Below are positions 1-7,291 of a stretch of 27,362 nt of DNA, in pieces. The DNA comes from JADJEI01 sp035328465 (GTDB taxonomy: Bacteria > Bacteroidota > Ignavibacteria > Ignavibacteriales > Ignavibacteriaceae), in assembly GCA_035328465.1 (NCBI GenBank), contig DAOLIQ010000043.1:1-27362 (forward strand). The letters run 5' to 3'. Each line of letters opens with the position of its first letter. Positions within the stretch are counted from its first letter, which is position 1. Both the position numbers and the translations under genes were made by a program. A model generated the notes under the pieces. The model was not told the DNA's origin and did no database searches. It was given only the letters and a program-made list of their open reading frames with translations.

Positions 1-312
1 AATAAAGATATGAAAGAAATGAATGAAGATTCACATCATACCATGGATATGGACAACAGCAAATCGGGGCATCAAAATATGGACTTGGAAAATCACCAGC
101 AAGGAGAACAATCCATTGTAAGAGAAGGTGAAATTGATCTTACAGCAATAGATCTGAATAAAGATGGCAAAGTATATCAGGATGTGATGGACTGGAATGT
201 GATTTCTGATGAAGCTGGTGAATGCCCTCTTTGTGGAATGAAGTTGAAAGAAGTTACGGTTGAAAAAGCAAAAGAAAATTTGATAAAGCACAATTTCAAA
301 GTAAAAGAATAA
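1..312 (+). CDS. Heavy-metal-binding-domain protein, 5' end probably outside window
   Basis: The reading frame is open from base 1, so the true start may lie upstream; the first ATG inside is at 10. The N-terminal half is rich in His, Met, Asp and Asn, as in metal-scavenging proteins. The segment EIDLTAIDLNKDGKVYQD contains an EF-hand-like DLNKDGK loop. The C-terminal part aligns with the heavy-metal-binding domain found in CusB/CopA-type proteins (usual core YxCPMHP...CPxCGMxL). Here CPLCGMKL is intact, while the first CPMH-type half is replaced by QDVMDW. It precedes the zinc-ribbon/ABC cassette by about 50 bp and probably belongs to it or to a metal operon upstream. The domain call is fairly safe; the role in copper or zinc handling is inferred. 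Confidence 0.7.
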   Translation, partial: NKDMKEMNEDSHHTMDMDNSKSGHQNMDLENHQQGEQSIVREGEIDLTAIDLNKDGKVYQDVMDWNVISDEAGECPLCGMKLKEVTVEKAKENLIKHNFKVKE

Positions 313-321
313 ATATAAATG

Positions 322-346
322 TAGCACAGAGTAATAATCTGTGCTA
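322..346. repeat. Dispersed palindrome, copy 1 (TAGCACAGA arms)
   Basis: Arms TAGCACAGA (322-330) and TCTGTGCTA (338-346) are perfect reverse complements around a 7-nt loop. The same palindrome recurs with longer arms at 19015-19041. It lies between two genes, just after a stop codon, so it may form an RNA hairpin at a gene end. Confidence 0.7.
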
Positions 347-366
347 AAAATTTATGAGGTATTAAA

Positions 367-1308
367 ATGATTTGTAATACTTGCGGAACTAATAATAGTC
401 CAGGAAATAAATTCTGCTCTAATTGTGGAGAAGAATTAGTTGCGGCAAATAATTCCGCATTAAATGTTTGTACCCACTGCGGTGCAGAAAACGATCGGGA
501 CAATAGTTTTTGTATCACCTGCGGCAAAAAGATATCTACTGAATTTGACAAGAACGAACATTCCGATCAGCATAATAGAAATTACAAACAGAATAGAAAA
601 GAAATATCTAAGCAGGTACTCAACAATAATAAAAAAAGTAGGCGGCAATTTAATAGCAGCAATAGTCTTAAGACTTTGTGGATTATTGTTGGTGCCGTTA
701 TTGTAACCGTGCTGATACTTATTTCTTTTGATTTAATTTTTAAAAGTGACCCGGATAAAACCCCCATAGGTACTATCGGCAGTAATCCGGTAGTCGAGGC
801 AAAGGTTTTGGAAGTTGCTTCTAAATTTATTTGTTCTTGCGGCACTTGTAATGAAGAACTTCTTGAATTATGCAAATGCCCGGTTGCCGTTGAAGAAAGA
901 CAATTTATCAGAAATTATGTAGAAAAAAATACCAGTACTAATGAAGTAGTGATTGCAGTAGCTAATAAATATGGCTGGCTTGAAGCTGAATTTGCTTCAA
1001 CATTTAAAGTTGATCCATCAAGAGTATGGCATCCCAATAAATTGATTGGATCTGAAAATTTAAATAATTCTAATTTTAATAAGCCAAATATAAAAGCAAC
1101 TGTAACTGATAAATATACAATTTACTCCGCCTTCAATTGTCCTTGCAGGCAATGTACAATTGATGAACTGAAGGATTGCAATTGTCCTCACCCTAATGGT
1201 GCTAAAGAAGTAAAAAGGTTTATTGATAATAAACTAAATGAAAATAGATATACAGTTAATGAAATTATAGACTTAGTTGCTCAAACATACGGCGGAAAAA
1301 AAGCGTAG
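367..1308 (+). CDS. Double zinc-ribbon membrane protein with tandem CcmH-like Cys repeats
   Basis: 313 residues; start supported by GAGG at 356-359. Two zinc ribbons sit at the N-terminus (C3, C6, C17, C20 and C35, C38, C49, C52), followed by a charged Asn-rich linker and one membrane segment (about 101-124). The extracytoplasmic part carries two copies of a roughly 55-residue unit with the same spacing C-x-C-x2-C-x7-C-x-C (C156, C158, C161, C169, C171 and C258, C260, C263, C271, C273), each followed by helices ending in YG. The unit resembles the CcmH/NrfF fold region of cytochrome c biogenesis proteins, but doubled and with extra cysteines. With cytoplasmic ribbons inside, the repeats would face the periplasm. 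It heads the zinc-ribbon/ABC cassette. Metal binding is likely; the exact role is unknown. Confidence 0.75.
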   Translation: MICNTCGTNNSPGNKFCSNCGEELVAANNSALNVCTHCGAENDRDNSFCITCGKKISTEFDKNEHSDQHNRNYKQNRKEISKQVLNNNKKSRRQFNSSNSLKTLWIIVGAVIVTVLILISFDLIFKSDPDKTPIGTIGSNPVVEAKVLEVASKFICSCGTCNEELLELCKCPVAVEERQFIRNYVEKNTSTNEVVIAVANKYGWLEAEFASTFKVDPSRVWHPNKLIGSENLNNSNFNKPNIKATVTDKYTIYSAFNCPCRQCTIDELKDCNCPHPNGAKEVKRFIDNKLNENRYTVNEIIDLVAQTYGGKKA

Positions 1309-1388
1309 CTTAAAAGAAGTTTGAACTGTTTGATTAGTCATAATCAAAATTGAACAAAGAAAAAAATTAAAATTAATTAGGAGTAAAA

Positions 1389-2057
1389 ATGGCAACCTTA
1401 AATTTTTGTCCGAAATGCGGAAATAAAATATCACCCAATACAAAATTTTGTCCAAACTGCGGTGGTAATCTAAATACAAATGGTTCCAACGAAAGTAAAA
1501 GAGAAAAAGTATTGAAGGGAAATAAGAAGTCAAACAAAAATGGTTTATTCTTTGGAGTAGTATCAGTCTTCTTTGTTGGTGCACTAATCTATTACTTGAA
1601 TGCCAAACCATCAAAAGAAGCTGCAATTATTGAAGATCAACCGAAAGTAACCGAAAGCGTTACTTATCCGGCAGTTCGGTATGACCATGCTTATTCAGTT
1701 GCTTTGGCAAACGATGGTAAAATTGTTCTTCCTCTTGATGTTGTGAAAGAAAGAAAATTTGTGAAGTTCGATTACATTGGTGCTAACACAACCATACCGT
1801 TGCTTGCCTACCTGACAGAAGACGGCAAAGTGGTTACTGCTATCAGTTTGTGCGAGCCTTGTGATTCCAAAGACTTTCATATTCAGGGAAGTGATTTAAT
1901 TTGTAACTCCTGCGGTACTACCTGGAATTTAAATAATCTTGATGCTATCAGCGGATCGTGCGGTAAATATCCTCCGGATCCAATACCCAGTAAGGTTGTA
2001 GGAAATGAAATTCAAATCGATGAAAATTTAGTGCTCGGTTGGACGAGAAGGGTATAG
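1389..2057 (+). CDS. Zinc-ribbon, membrane-anchored DUF2318 protein
   Basis: 222 residues; AGGAG at 1379-1383 supports the start. An N-terminal zinc ribbon (C7, C10, C21, C24) is followed by a Lys-rich linker, one membrane segment (about 52-70) and a C-terminal domain matching DUF2318: LCEPC (C155, C158), then ICNSC (C172, C175) with GTTWN after it, and C191. DUF2318 proteins accompany FtsX-type ABC transporters in P19/FetMP-like iron/copper loci (for example the Campylobacter P19 locus), which fits the next two genes. Usual DUF2318 proteins lack a zinc ribbon, so this arrangement, shared with the preceding gene, is notable. The stop is one base from the permease ATG, indicating one operon with translational coupling. 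Confidence 0.8.
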   Translation: MATLNFCPKCGNKISPNTKFCPNCGGNLNTNGSNESKREKVLKGNKKSNKNGLFFGVVSVFFVGALIYYLNAKPSKEAAIIEDQPKVTESVTYPAVRYDHAYSVALANDGKIVLPLDVVKERKFVKFDYIGANTTIPLLAYLTEDGKVVTAISLCEPCDSKDFHIQGSDLICNSCGTTWNLNNLDAISGSCGKYPPDPIPSKVVGNEIQIDENLVLGWTRRV

Positions 2058-2058
2058 A

Positions 2059-3237
2059 ATGAAACTCTATAACATCTCTCTTCAAAGTATAAGAAGAAGA
2101 AAATCCAGAACAGTTTTCTTGATTATTGGATTGCTGATTGCGGTTGCATCATTTGTAACACTTTATATTGTTTCAGATAATGTAAACAAAAGTGTTGCAG
2201 AAAATTTAGATGAATTTGGTGCGAACATGCTGGTCACTCCAAAAAACGATGGCTTAAATCTTAACTATGGAGGAATATCCATCACGGGTTTAACAATTGA
2301 AAACGGCAATTTAAAACAGAGTGATATTTCATTAATCAAATCAATTAAGAATAAAGATAACTTAAGCATTATTTCTCCTAAGCTGTTTAATACAGTAACG
2401 ATCAAATCAGAAAATGCATCGGCTGAAAAAAATGTAATTGCTGCTGGAGTAAATTTTCAGGATGAAATTCGATTAAAAAAATGGTGGAAAGTATCCGGAA
2501 AGTATCCGCAGAAAAGCAATGAAGCTTTGATTGGAAGCGAAGTCGCAAAACAGTTGAATGTTATATTAAATCAAAAAATTATTCTGAATGATAAAGAATT
2601 TATTGCAGCCGGGATTCTTAATGAAACCGGTTCACAGGATGACGGATTAATATTTACTGATTTAAAGACTGCTCAAAGCCTTTTCAATAAGCAGGATGAA
2701 TTAAGTCTCATTGAGATCGCTGCCCGTTGTTACGATTGCCCTATAGAAGAAATTGTCAAACAAACTTCAGCTAAACTACCCGGCGCAAAAGTAACTGCAA
2801 TCAAGCAGTCAATTGAATCTAAGATGACCGCTATACACAGCTTTGAACATTTCTCTTTCGGAATTTCCGCGGTAATTCTTGTAATCTCTTTACTGATTGT
2901 ATTCACAAATGTAAATGCTTCCGTAAATGAAAGGACAAAAGAGATCGGAATTTTTATGGCTGTCGGTTTCAGAAGATGGCACATTATTAAAATTATTTTA
3001 CTTGAAGTTTTAATCGCAAGCTTTGCCGCAGGCTTGTTAGGATTTTTTGTGGGAGTAGGTGCAGCAAAAATTATTACTCCGCTGTTAAGCATGAATGCAA
3101 ATTCAAATATAAATTTTAGCTACACGCTTTTGTTACTGTCAACAGGCATTGCTGTTCTTGCCGGGCTGCTTGCAGGTGTTCTCCCTTCACTTAAGGCAGC
3201 CAGGCTTGATCCTACTGCAGCATTCAGAAGTTTGTAA
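2059..3237 (+). CDS. FtsX/MacB-type ABC transporter permease with periplasmic CxxCP
   Basis: 392 residues. Topology is that of the MacB/LolC/FtsX family: one N-terminal membrane helix (about 17-40), a large extracytoplasmic domain, then three C-terminal helices (about 268-290, 311-340, 352-378) and an end like LDPTAAFRSL. The periplasmic domain contains C224-Y-D-C227-P, a CxxCP pair not present in ordinary MacB or LolC permeases; I recall it in permeases next to DUF2318 genes. The ATG follows the DUF2318 stop by one base and the ATPase follows 12 bp later. MacB-type systems move substrates within or out of the periplasm mechanically rather than importing across the inner membrane. The substrate here is not known; the Cys-rich neighbours suggest metal or thiol transfer. 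Confidence 0.85.
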   Translation: MKLYNISLQSIRRRKSRTVFLIIGLLIAVASFVTLYIVSDNVNKSVAENLDEFGANMLVTPKNDGLNLNYGGISITGLTIENGNLKQSDISLIKSIKNKDNLSIISPKLFNTVTIKSENASAEKNVIAAGVNFQDEIRLKKWWKVSGKYPQKSNEALIGSEVAKQLNVILNQKIILNDKEFIAAGILNETGSQDDGLIFTDLKTAQSLFNKQDELSLIEIAARCYDCPIEEIVKQTSAKLPGAKVTAIKQSIESKMTAIHSFEHFSFGISAVILVISLLIVFTNVNASVNERTKEIGIFMAVGFRRWHIIKIILLEVLIASFAAGLLGFFVGVGAAKIITPLLSMNANSNINFSYTLLLLSTGIAVLAGLLAGVLPSLKAARLDPTAAFRSL

Positions 3238-3249
3238 GAGGAATGGTAA

Positions 3250-3918
3250 ATGAGTTTAATTGATTTAAAATATGTTACTAAAGAATATAAAACCGGTGAA
3301 GAAACAATCCGTGCTGTAAATAATATTTCGCTCGAGATCGAAGAAAGCAGCTTTGTTACTCTGATGGGTGAGTCGGGTTCCGGGAAAAGTACTTTACTAA
3401 CTATGCTTGGCGGATTAAACAAGCCTACGCAGGGAAATATAGTAATTGATCAAATTGATATTTATAAGCTGTCACCTAATACCCTGGCTGATTTTAGAAG
3501 AGAATATATTGGTTTTGTATTTCAGGCATTTCAGTTAATTCCCTACTTAACTGTAATAGAAAATGTTATGCTTCCATTATCCACGAACGGTTATTCAAAA
3601 AAGGAACAGTTAAAATTAGCAAATGGAATACTTGAAAAAGTCCATCTGAATGATAAACTAAATCGATTGATAAATGATTTAAGCGGCGGTGAGCAGCAAA
3701 GAGTCGCAATTGCAAGAGCATTAATAAACGATCCAATGATTCTTTTGACCGATGAACCAACGGGAAATCTTGATAGCAAAACCAGCGAAGAAATTATGAA
3801 TATTTTTTCGGAACTGAATAAGGCTGGTAAAACTATAATCATGGTAACACATAACTCTGATTTTCAGAAATATGCAGTAAGAAATATCAAATTATCTGAC
3901 GGCAAATTATTATGCTGA
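3250..3918 (+). CDS. ABC transporter ATP-binding protein (MacB/LolD type)
   Basis: 222 residues, the usual size for the LolD/MacB ATPase class. Walker A GESGSGKST (40-48), Q-loop FQAFQLIPYLT (about 91-101), signature LSGGEQQR (144-151), Walker B ILLTDEP (164-170) followed by TGNLDS, and the H-loop histidine in MVTHN are all present, so it should be an active ATPase. GAGGA right after the permease stop is the likely ribosome site. It pairs with the preceding FtsX-type permease. Its stop overlaps the start of the YHS gene, so the three genes form one translation-coupled unit. Confidence 0.92.
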   Translation: MSLIDLKYVTKEYKTGEETIRAVNNISLEIEESSFVTLMGESGSGKSTLLTMLGGLNKPTQGNIVIDQIDIYKLSPNTLADFRREYIGFVFQAFQLIPYLTVIENVMLPLSTNGYSKKEQLKLANGILEKVHLNDKLNRLINDLSGGEQQRVAIARALINDPMILLTDEPTGNLDSKTSEEIMNIFSELNKAGKTIIMVTHNSDFQKYAVRNIKLSDGKLLC

Positions 3919-4118
3919 TGAATAATGAAAATAAAAAAGAATACCTTGTGCGCGATCCGGTTTGCGGAATGAAAATAGATCCCGATGACGCAGTTGATGT
4001 TACTATATACAAAGGTAAAATTTATTATTTCTGTGCCCACAGTTGTAGTAAAAAATTTAACGAACAACCTGACCGGTTTATTATTAATATTCCGGAACCA
4101 GAAAAACAAACAGAATAG
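3918..4118 (+). CDS. Small YHS-domain protein
   Basis: 66 residues from ATG 3918, which overlaps the ATPase stop as TGATG; an in-frame ATG at 3912 would add two residues. The core DPVCGM...KGKIYYFCAHSCSKKF is a complete YHS domain, whose cysteines (in CGM and CAHSC) bind metal in copper ATPases, heavy-metal proteins and monooxygenases. There is no signal peptide or membrane segment, so it should be cytoplasmic. Coupling to the ATPase suggests it supplies or senses metal for the transporter. The YHS call is firm; the metal and partner are inferred. The last base of its stop codon is also the first base of a repeat element. Confidence 0.85.
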   Translation: MNNENKKEYLVRDPVCGMKIDPDDAVDVTIYKGKIYYFCAHSCSKKFNEQPDRFIINIPEPEKQTE

Positions 4119-4236
4119 AGACTTCTGAAAAATTATGGCTAAGCAGTCATCCTGAATTCATTTCAGGATCAAATGATGAGATTCCGAAATAAATTCGGAA
4201 TGACAATATTCCAAATACCAATTTTTCAGAATTCTC
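4118..4236. repeat. MITE-like palindromic element, copy 1
   Basis: A 119-bp element has imperfect terminal inverted repeats: GAGACTTCTGAAAAATT (4118-4134) and AATTTTTCAGAATTCTC (4220-4236), 15 of 17 positions pairing. Inside are two further hairpins, TCCTGAA/TTCAGGA (about 4149-4167) and ATTCCGAA/TTCGGAAT (about 4181-4201). No coding potential. A related element lies at 11961-12105. Confidence 0.65.
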
Positions 4237-4249
4237 GGAATAATCAATA

Positions 4250-4519
4250 ATGAAAAAAGTTACTGCACATATAAATACAATTAGGGTCCATTGGATGGTC
4301 GAAGAACTTCAAAATATTGGAGTGTCCGAAATAATGGTAACGGAATATTTCAGACCAAATTGTCAAATTTCCAAAGTTGAATTTTTATGTGAAGATCATG
4401 ATGTAAATGAAATCAGGAGTGTGATTCATACTTCAGGAACTATTGGAATAAGTGTTGATCATTCAATTGATATTTGTGAAATAGACGGGAAGGTTAAAAG
4501 CATCTTCCCGTTCGTCTGA
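4250..4519 (+). CDS. Short PII-like protein without a T-loop
   Basis: 89 residues. The start (MKKVTAHINTIRVHWMVEELQNIGVSEIMVTEYF, residues 1-34) follows the PII beta-alpha-beta pattern of GlnB. The long T-loop is missing: after residue 34 it passes through RPNCQ straight into a second beta-alpha-beta unit ending GISVDHSIDICEID. Typical GlnB residues (T-loop Tyr, B-loop TGxxGDGKI) are absent. C38, C47, C76, H50 and H71 could bind metal. Small PII-like or DUF3240-like proteins occur next to RND heavy-metal pumps, and a PII-NG gene lies after the pump here (19068). It lies between a repeat element and the TPR gene. The fold assignment is moderately confident; the ligand is unknown. Confidence 0.6.
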   Translation: MKKVTAHINTIRVHWMVEELQNIGVSEIMVTEYFRPNCQISKVEFLCEDHDVNEIRSVIHTSGTIGISVDHSIDICEIDGKVKSIFPFV

Positions 4520-4545
4520 TTAAAACATTTTGTTTAGTTATACTA

Positions 4546-5703
4546 ATGCACATATTATACAAAACTTTGCTTGCAGTATTTTTATTCGGTGCAATTGTAA
4601 TATTTCCACAGGATAATTATAGCAAGATTGAATCGGGAATTAGAAATTTTTTGTTAAACAGAGATTATACCGGCGCATTAGAATATCTGAATGATATCAG
4701 TCATTCAATAAATAATGAAGGTCAAATGTTCCTTTACTATGGCGACATTTACTTAAATGCAGACACATTGGGAAAAGCGGTGTTTTATTATAAAAGAGCG
4801 ATTGAGAAAAACAATTCCGAAGCATTAATGGGATTGGGTGAAGCGTACTTCAGAGAAGCAGATTTAACAAATGCAAAGTTATCCTTTGAAAAATACTTAG
4901 CCGTTCATCCTGAAAATAAAGATGCACTGAAATATTTAGGTCAAATAGCAATTGCAGAGCAAAACATTCGATTAGTTGAAAATTATTATATGAAAATTTA
5001 TTACATAGATTCTACCGATGCCGAAGCACTTTTAAATCTCGGGATTATATATTCCAACTCCGGCAGGTACGATGAAGCAGAAAATTTCTTACTGAAATCG
5101 ATTAGGTATGATTCTAATAATCCACTAACATATCTTAATATCGGTATATTATATGGTGCTAATGGTAAGTTCAGCAAAGCAATTGAGTTTTTACATAAAG
5201 CGCTCCTTTTTGATCCTGCAAACGAAGAGGTTTATTATACTGTAGGCGTCTTCTATTTGCTTAATCAAAATTCTGATGAAGCCGAAATTTCGTTTAATGA
5301 GGCGTTGCGAATAAATCCAGATTTAATAGATGCAAGAATAGGTTTAATTATTCTTTATGAATACAATCATAAATTAGAGAAAGCTCAAAAAGAATTAGAC
5401 TTACTGAGTGTTCAGCAGCCGGGCAACTCACAAATAAATCTGTTAAAAGCAAATTTGTTATATTTAAAGGAAGATTATGTGAAAGCAATTGATTATACAT
5501 TGGAAGCAATAAAAGCTGACCCCGAAAATCCTGCCAATTTTTATTTACTAAGTCGGTTGTATGAATTACAGGGTAAAACTAATGATTCTGAGGCGGCTGT
5601 TCAGAGAGCAGATAAATTATTAGAAAATTCCGGAAAGCCCAAAGCAGAATTTGATTTGCTGCGGTTATTTTCAAACATAACAAACTTCAATAATCAAAAA
5701 TGA
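4546..5703 (+). CDS. Exported TPR-repeat protein
   Basis: 385 residues. A hydrophobic signal segment (about 5-20, LLAVFLFGAIVIF) is followed by about nine tetratricopeptide repeats recognisable by the 34-residue rhythm and segments such as ALLNLGIIYSNSGRYDEAENF, YLNIGILYGANGKFSKAIEF and YYTVGVFYLLNQNSDEAEISF. TPR arrays are protein-protein scaffolds, so no enzymatic role is implied. No clear Shine-Dalgarno precedes the ATG. It lies 26 bp after the PII-like gene and 83 bp before the Met-rich gene, so co-transcription is possible. The partner cannot be named from sequence. Confidence 0.8.
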   Translation: MHILYKTLLAVFLFGAIVIFPQDNYSKIESGIRNFLLNRDYTGALEYLNDISHSINNEGQMFLYYGDIYLNADTLGKAVFYYKRAIEKNNSEALMGLGEAYFREADLTNAKLSFEKYLAVHPENKDALKYLGQIAIAEQNIRLVENYYMKIYYIDSTDAEALLNLGIIYSNSGRYDEAENFLLKSIRYDSNNPLTYLNIGILYGANGKFSKAIEFLHKALLFDPANEEVYYTVGVFYLLNQNSDEAEISFNEALRINPDLIDARIGLIILYEYNHKLEKAQKELDLLSVQQPGNSQINLLKANLLYLKEDYVKAIDYTLEAIKADPENPANFYLLSRLYELQGKTNDSEAAVQRADKLLENSGKPKAEFDLLRLFSNITNFNNQK

Positions 5704-5786
5704 TATGAAGGAGAATATTCAAGTTGATAAAAAAAACAAATCAGTTACTAGTTAAAATTATTCAAAACAAATAAAAGGAGATCGCA

Positions 5787-6248
5787 ATGAAAAACCTAAT
5801 CAACCTTCGTTCAATTTCAATATTATCGTTATTACTTATAACGGTATTTTTCACGATAGGGTCGGAATCGATCCTGGCTCAGGAGCATAACCACATGCAA
5901 GGCATGATGCAGAATAATATGATGCAAAGCAATATGATGCAGATGCAGAAAATGATGGATCACATGAATCAAATGTCAGCACAGATGAATGGCATGACAA
6001 ACCAAATGAAAAATATGGAACAAATGCAGCACTCAAAAGACATGATGAATTTTATGGGAAATATGAACACGATGTCTGGTGAAATGAACAACATGTTGAA
6101 TCAGATGAATGATATGATGAAAAATCAGGAGATGATGAAAAACGAGCAAATGCAGGGACAGATGAAGGAGATGATGGATAATATGAATGGCATGATGAAT
6201 AACTATGATGAAATGATGAAACAATTACAGCAAGAGAATATAAAGTGA
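5787..6248 (+). CDS. Secreted methionine-rich protein, probable copper binder
   Basis: 153 residues; AAGGAG at 5775-5780 fixes the start. The signal peptide probably ends near SILA|QE (residue 31). The mature part of about 122 residues contains 38 methionines (near 31 percent), mostly as MM, MxM or MxxM, with Asn, Gln and His making up much of the rest, and no cysteine. It looks helical and coiled-coil-like. Methionine clusters bind Cu(I) in CusF, CopC/PcoE and CueO-type proteins, so a periplasmic copper sponge is the natural guess, though no named family is recognised. Its TGA overlaps the GTG start of the next gene. Confidence 0.75.
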   Translation: MKNLINLRSISILSLLLITVFFTIGSESILAQEHNHMQGMMQNNMMQSNMMQMQKMMDHMNQMSAQMNGMTNQMKNMEQMQHSKDMMNFMGNMNTMSGEMNNMLNQMNDMMKNQEMMKNEQMQGQMKEMMDNMNGMMNNYDEMMKQLQQENIK

Positions 6249-7129
6249 AAGATTCAATCATAGTAAAATATTGCAAGCTCCTATTCGGCAGCATATTCAC
6301 TGCAATCATATTACTGATTATCATCGGAGCTTTTTCTTCTACTGCGGCACAGGGTAGATTTTCTATCAACACTTCTCTTACCGCGGTTGGAGGCAATTTG
6401 TCTGATGGTTCTCATAACATCGCTTATTACCTGTACGGAGGTCTTCGATATCAGGCTCAGGATTATTACCTGAGCCTCAGTTTACCATTTGTATTCAATT
6501 CATCCGGTTCATTTACGCAGCTTGGTGGAATGTACTTTCCAAATGGTAATGGTGATGGAAATGGAAATAACATTGGCGGGGGTATGCACGGCTCAGGTGA
6601 TCAAGGCTCAATGATGAACGGGAGTTTGGGAATGTCGGCTCTAAATACAGGCATTGGAGATATGTATGTTTACGGCAGTTATACTTTAGTTAAAGAAACA
6701 AATTTATTACCGGCTTTTTCAACCGACGGATTTGTAAAATTTCCAACCGCTTCGCCTTCCTTAAACATCGGTACTGGTAAATTTGATTTTAATCTCGCGG
6801 TAAGTGCAAGAAAATTTATCGGCACTTTTTCATTCTATGTGCAAACGGGATATTTATTTTTAGGCAACTCTTCAGAAGCTAATATTGAAAATCCAATAAC
6901 ATTTAGCGCCGGCATTGGTAACAATTTTGGAGGAGGCAGTCATCTTTTGCTTATTGAGTACGATTCGTATTCAACTATTGTAACCGGATTCGCTTCACCA
7001 AAACAATTATCACTCGGTTACACATATTTAATCAATTCCAAAATAGGTTATACAATGATCGGCTCGGTTGGATTGAACAATTCAACTTCTGATTTTACAA
7101 TTTCAGCAGGATTTAATTTTATTTTATAA
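6245..7129 (+). CDS. Outer-membrane beta-barrel-like protein
   Basis: 294 residues from a GTG start at 6245 overlapping the preceding stop (GTGA), so it is translation-coupled to the Met-rich gene. A signal peptide covers about residues 10-35 (LLFGSIFTAIILLIIIGAFS). The rest is alternating polar/hydrophobic strands with frequent Gly, Tyr and Phe and ends SAGFNFIL, the usual form of a small outer-membrane barrel. A Gly/Asn/Met-rich loop lies around residues 100-130 (NGNGDGNGNNIGGG, GSMMNGSLGM). It resembles the transporter/MetA-like barrel proteins found near copper genes, but I cannot name it. A likely role is an outer-membrane partner of the Met-rich protein. Confidence 0.65.
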   Translation: MKDSIIVKYCKLLFGSIFTAIILLIIIGAFSSTAAQGRFSINTSLTAVGGNLSDGSHNIAYYLYGGLRYQAQDYYLSLSLPFVFNSSGSFTQLGGMYFPNGNGDGNGNNIGGGMHGSGDQGSMMNGSLGMSALNTGIGDMYVYGSYTLVKETNLLPAFSTDGFVKFPTASPSLNIGTGKFDFNLAVSARKFIGTFSFYVQTGYLFLGNSSEANIENPITFSAGIGNNFGGGSHLLLIEYDSYSTIVTGFASPKQLSLGYTYLINSKIGYTMIGSVGLNNSTSDFTISAGFNFIL

Positions 7130-7144
7130 AAAAGAGTTAGGATT

Positions 7145-7243
7145 ATGGAAATACTTGTTGGCTTAGGTTTCATTGGCGTCATCACTTTTTTTGGTTTTAG
7201 AAAGTTTAAAAAAGCAAGCAAAGGGAAAGATTGCTGTAAATAA
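7145..7243 (+). CDS. 32-residue membrane peptide with Cys tail
   Basis: A short frame directly follows the barrel gene: one hydrophobic helix (EILVGLGFIGVITFFGF), then a basic tail ending KGKDCCK. TTAGGATT just upstream of the ATG is a weak ribosome site. The form, a single helix with a Lys-rich Cys-terminated tail, recalls FeoB-associated Cys-rich membrane proteins and other tiny metal-site peptides. Its placement between two envelope metal genes supports it as a gene. Confidence is limited by its size. Confidence 0.5.
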   Translation: MEILVGLGFIGVITFFGFRKFKKASKGKDCCK

Positions 7244-7291
7244 TTTTTTTTACTTATAATATTCTTAATAATTTTTCGACAAGGAGTTAAT

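Noticed and set aside
5705..5755. 16-codon frame after the TPR gene
   Set aside because: Too short, with no hydrophobic or Cys pattern; probably leader sequence of the Met-rich gene.
6033..6224. His-rich minus-strand frame
   Set aside because: It is the reverse shadow of the Met-rich gene (ATG codons read as CAT).
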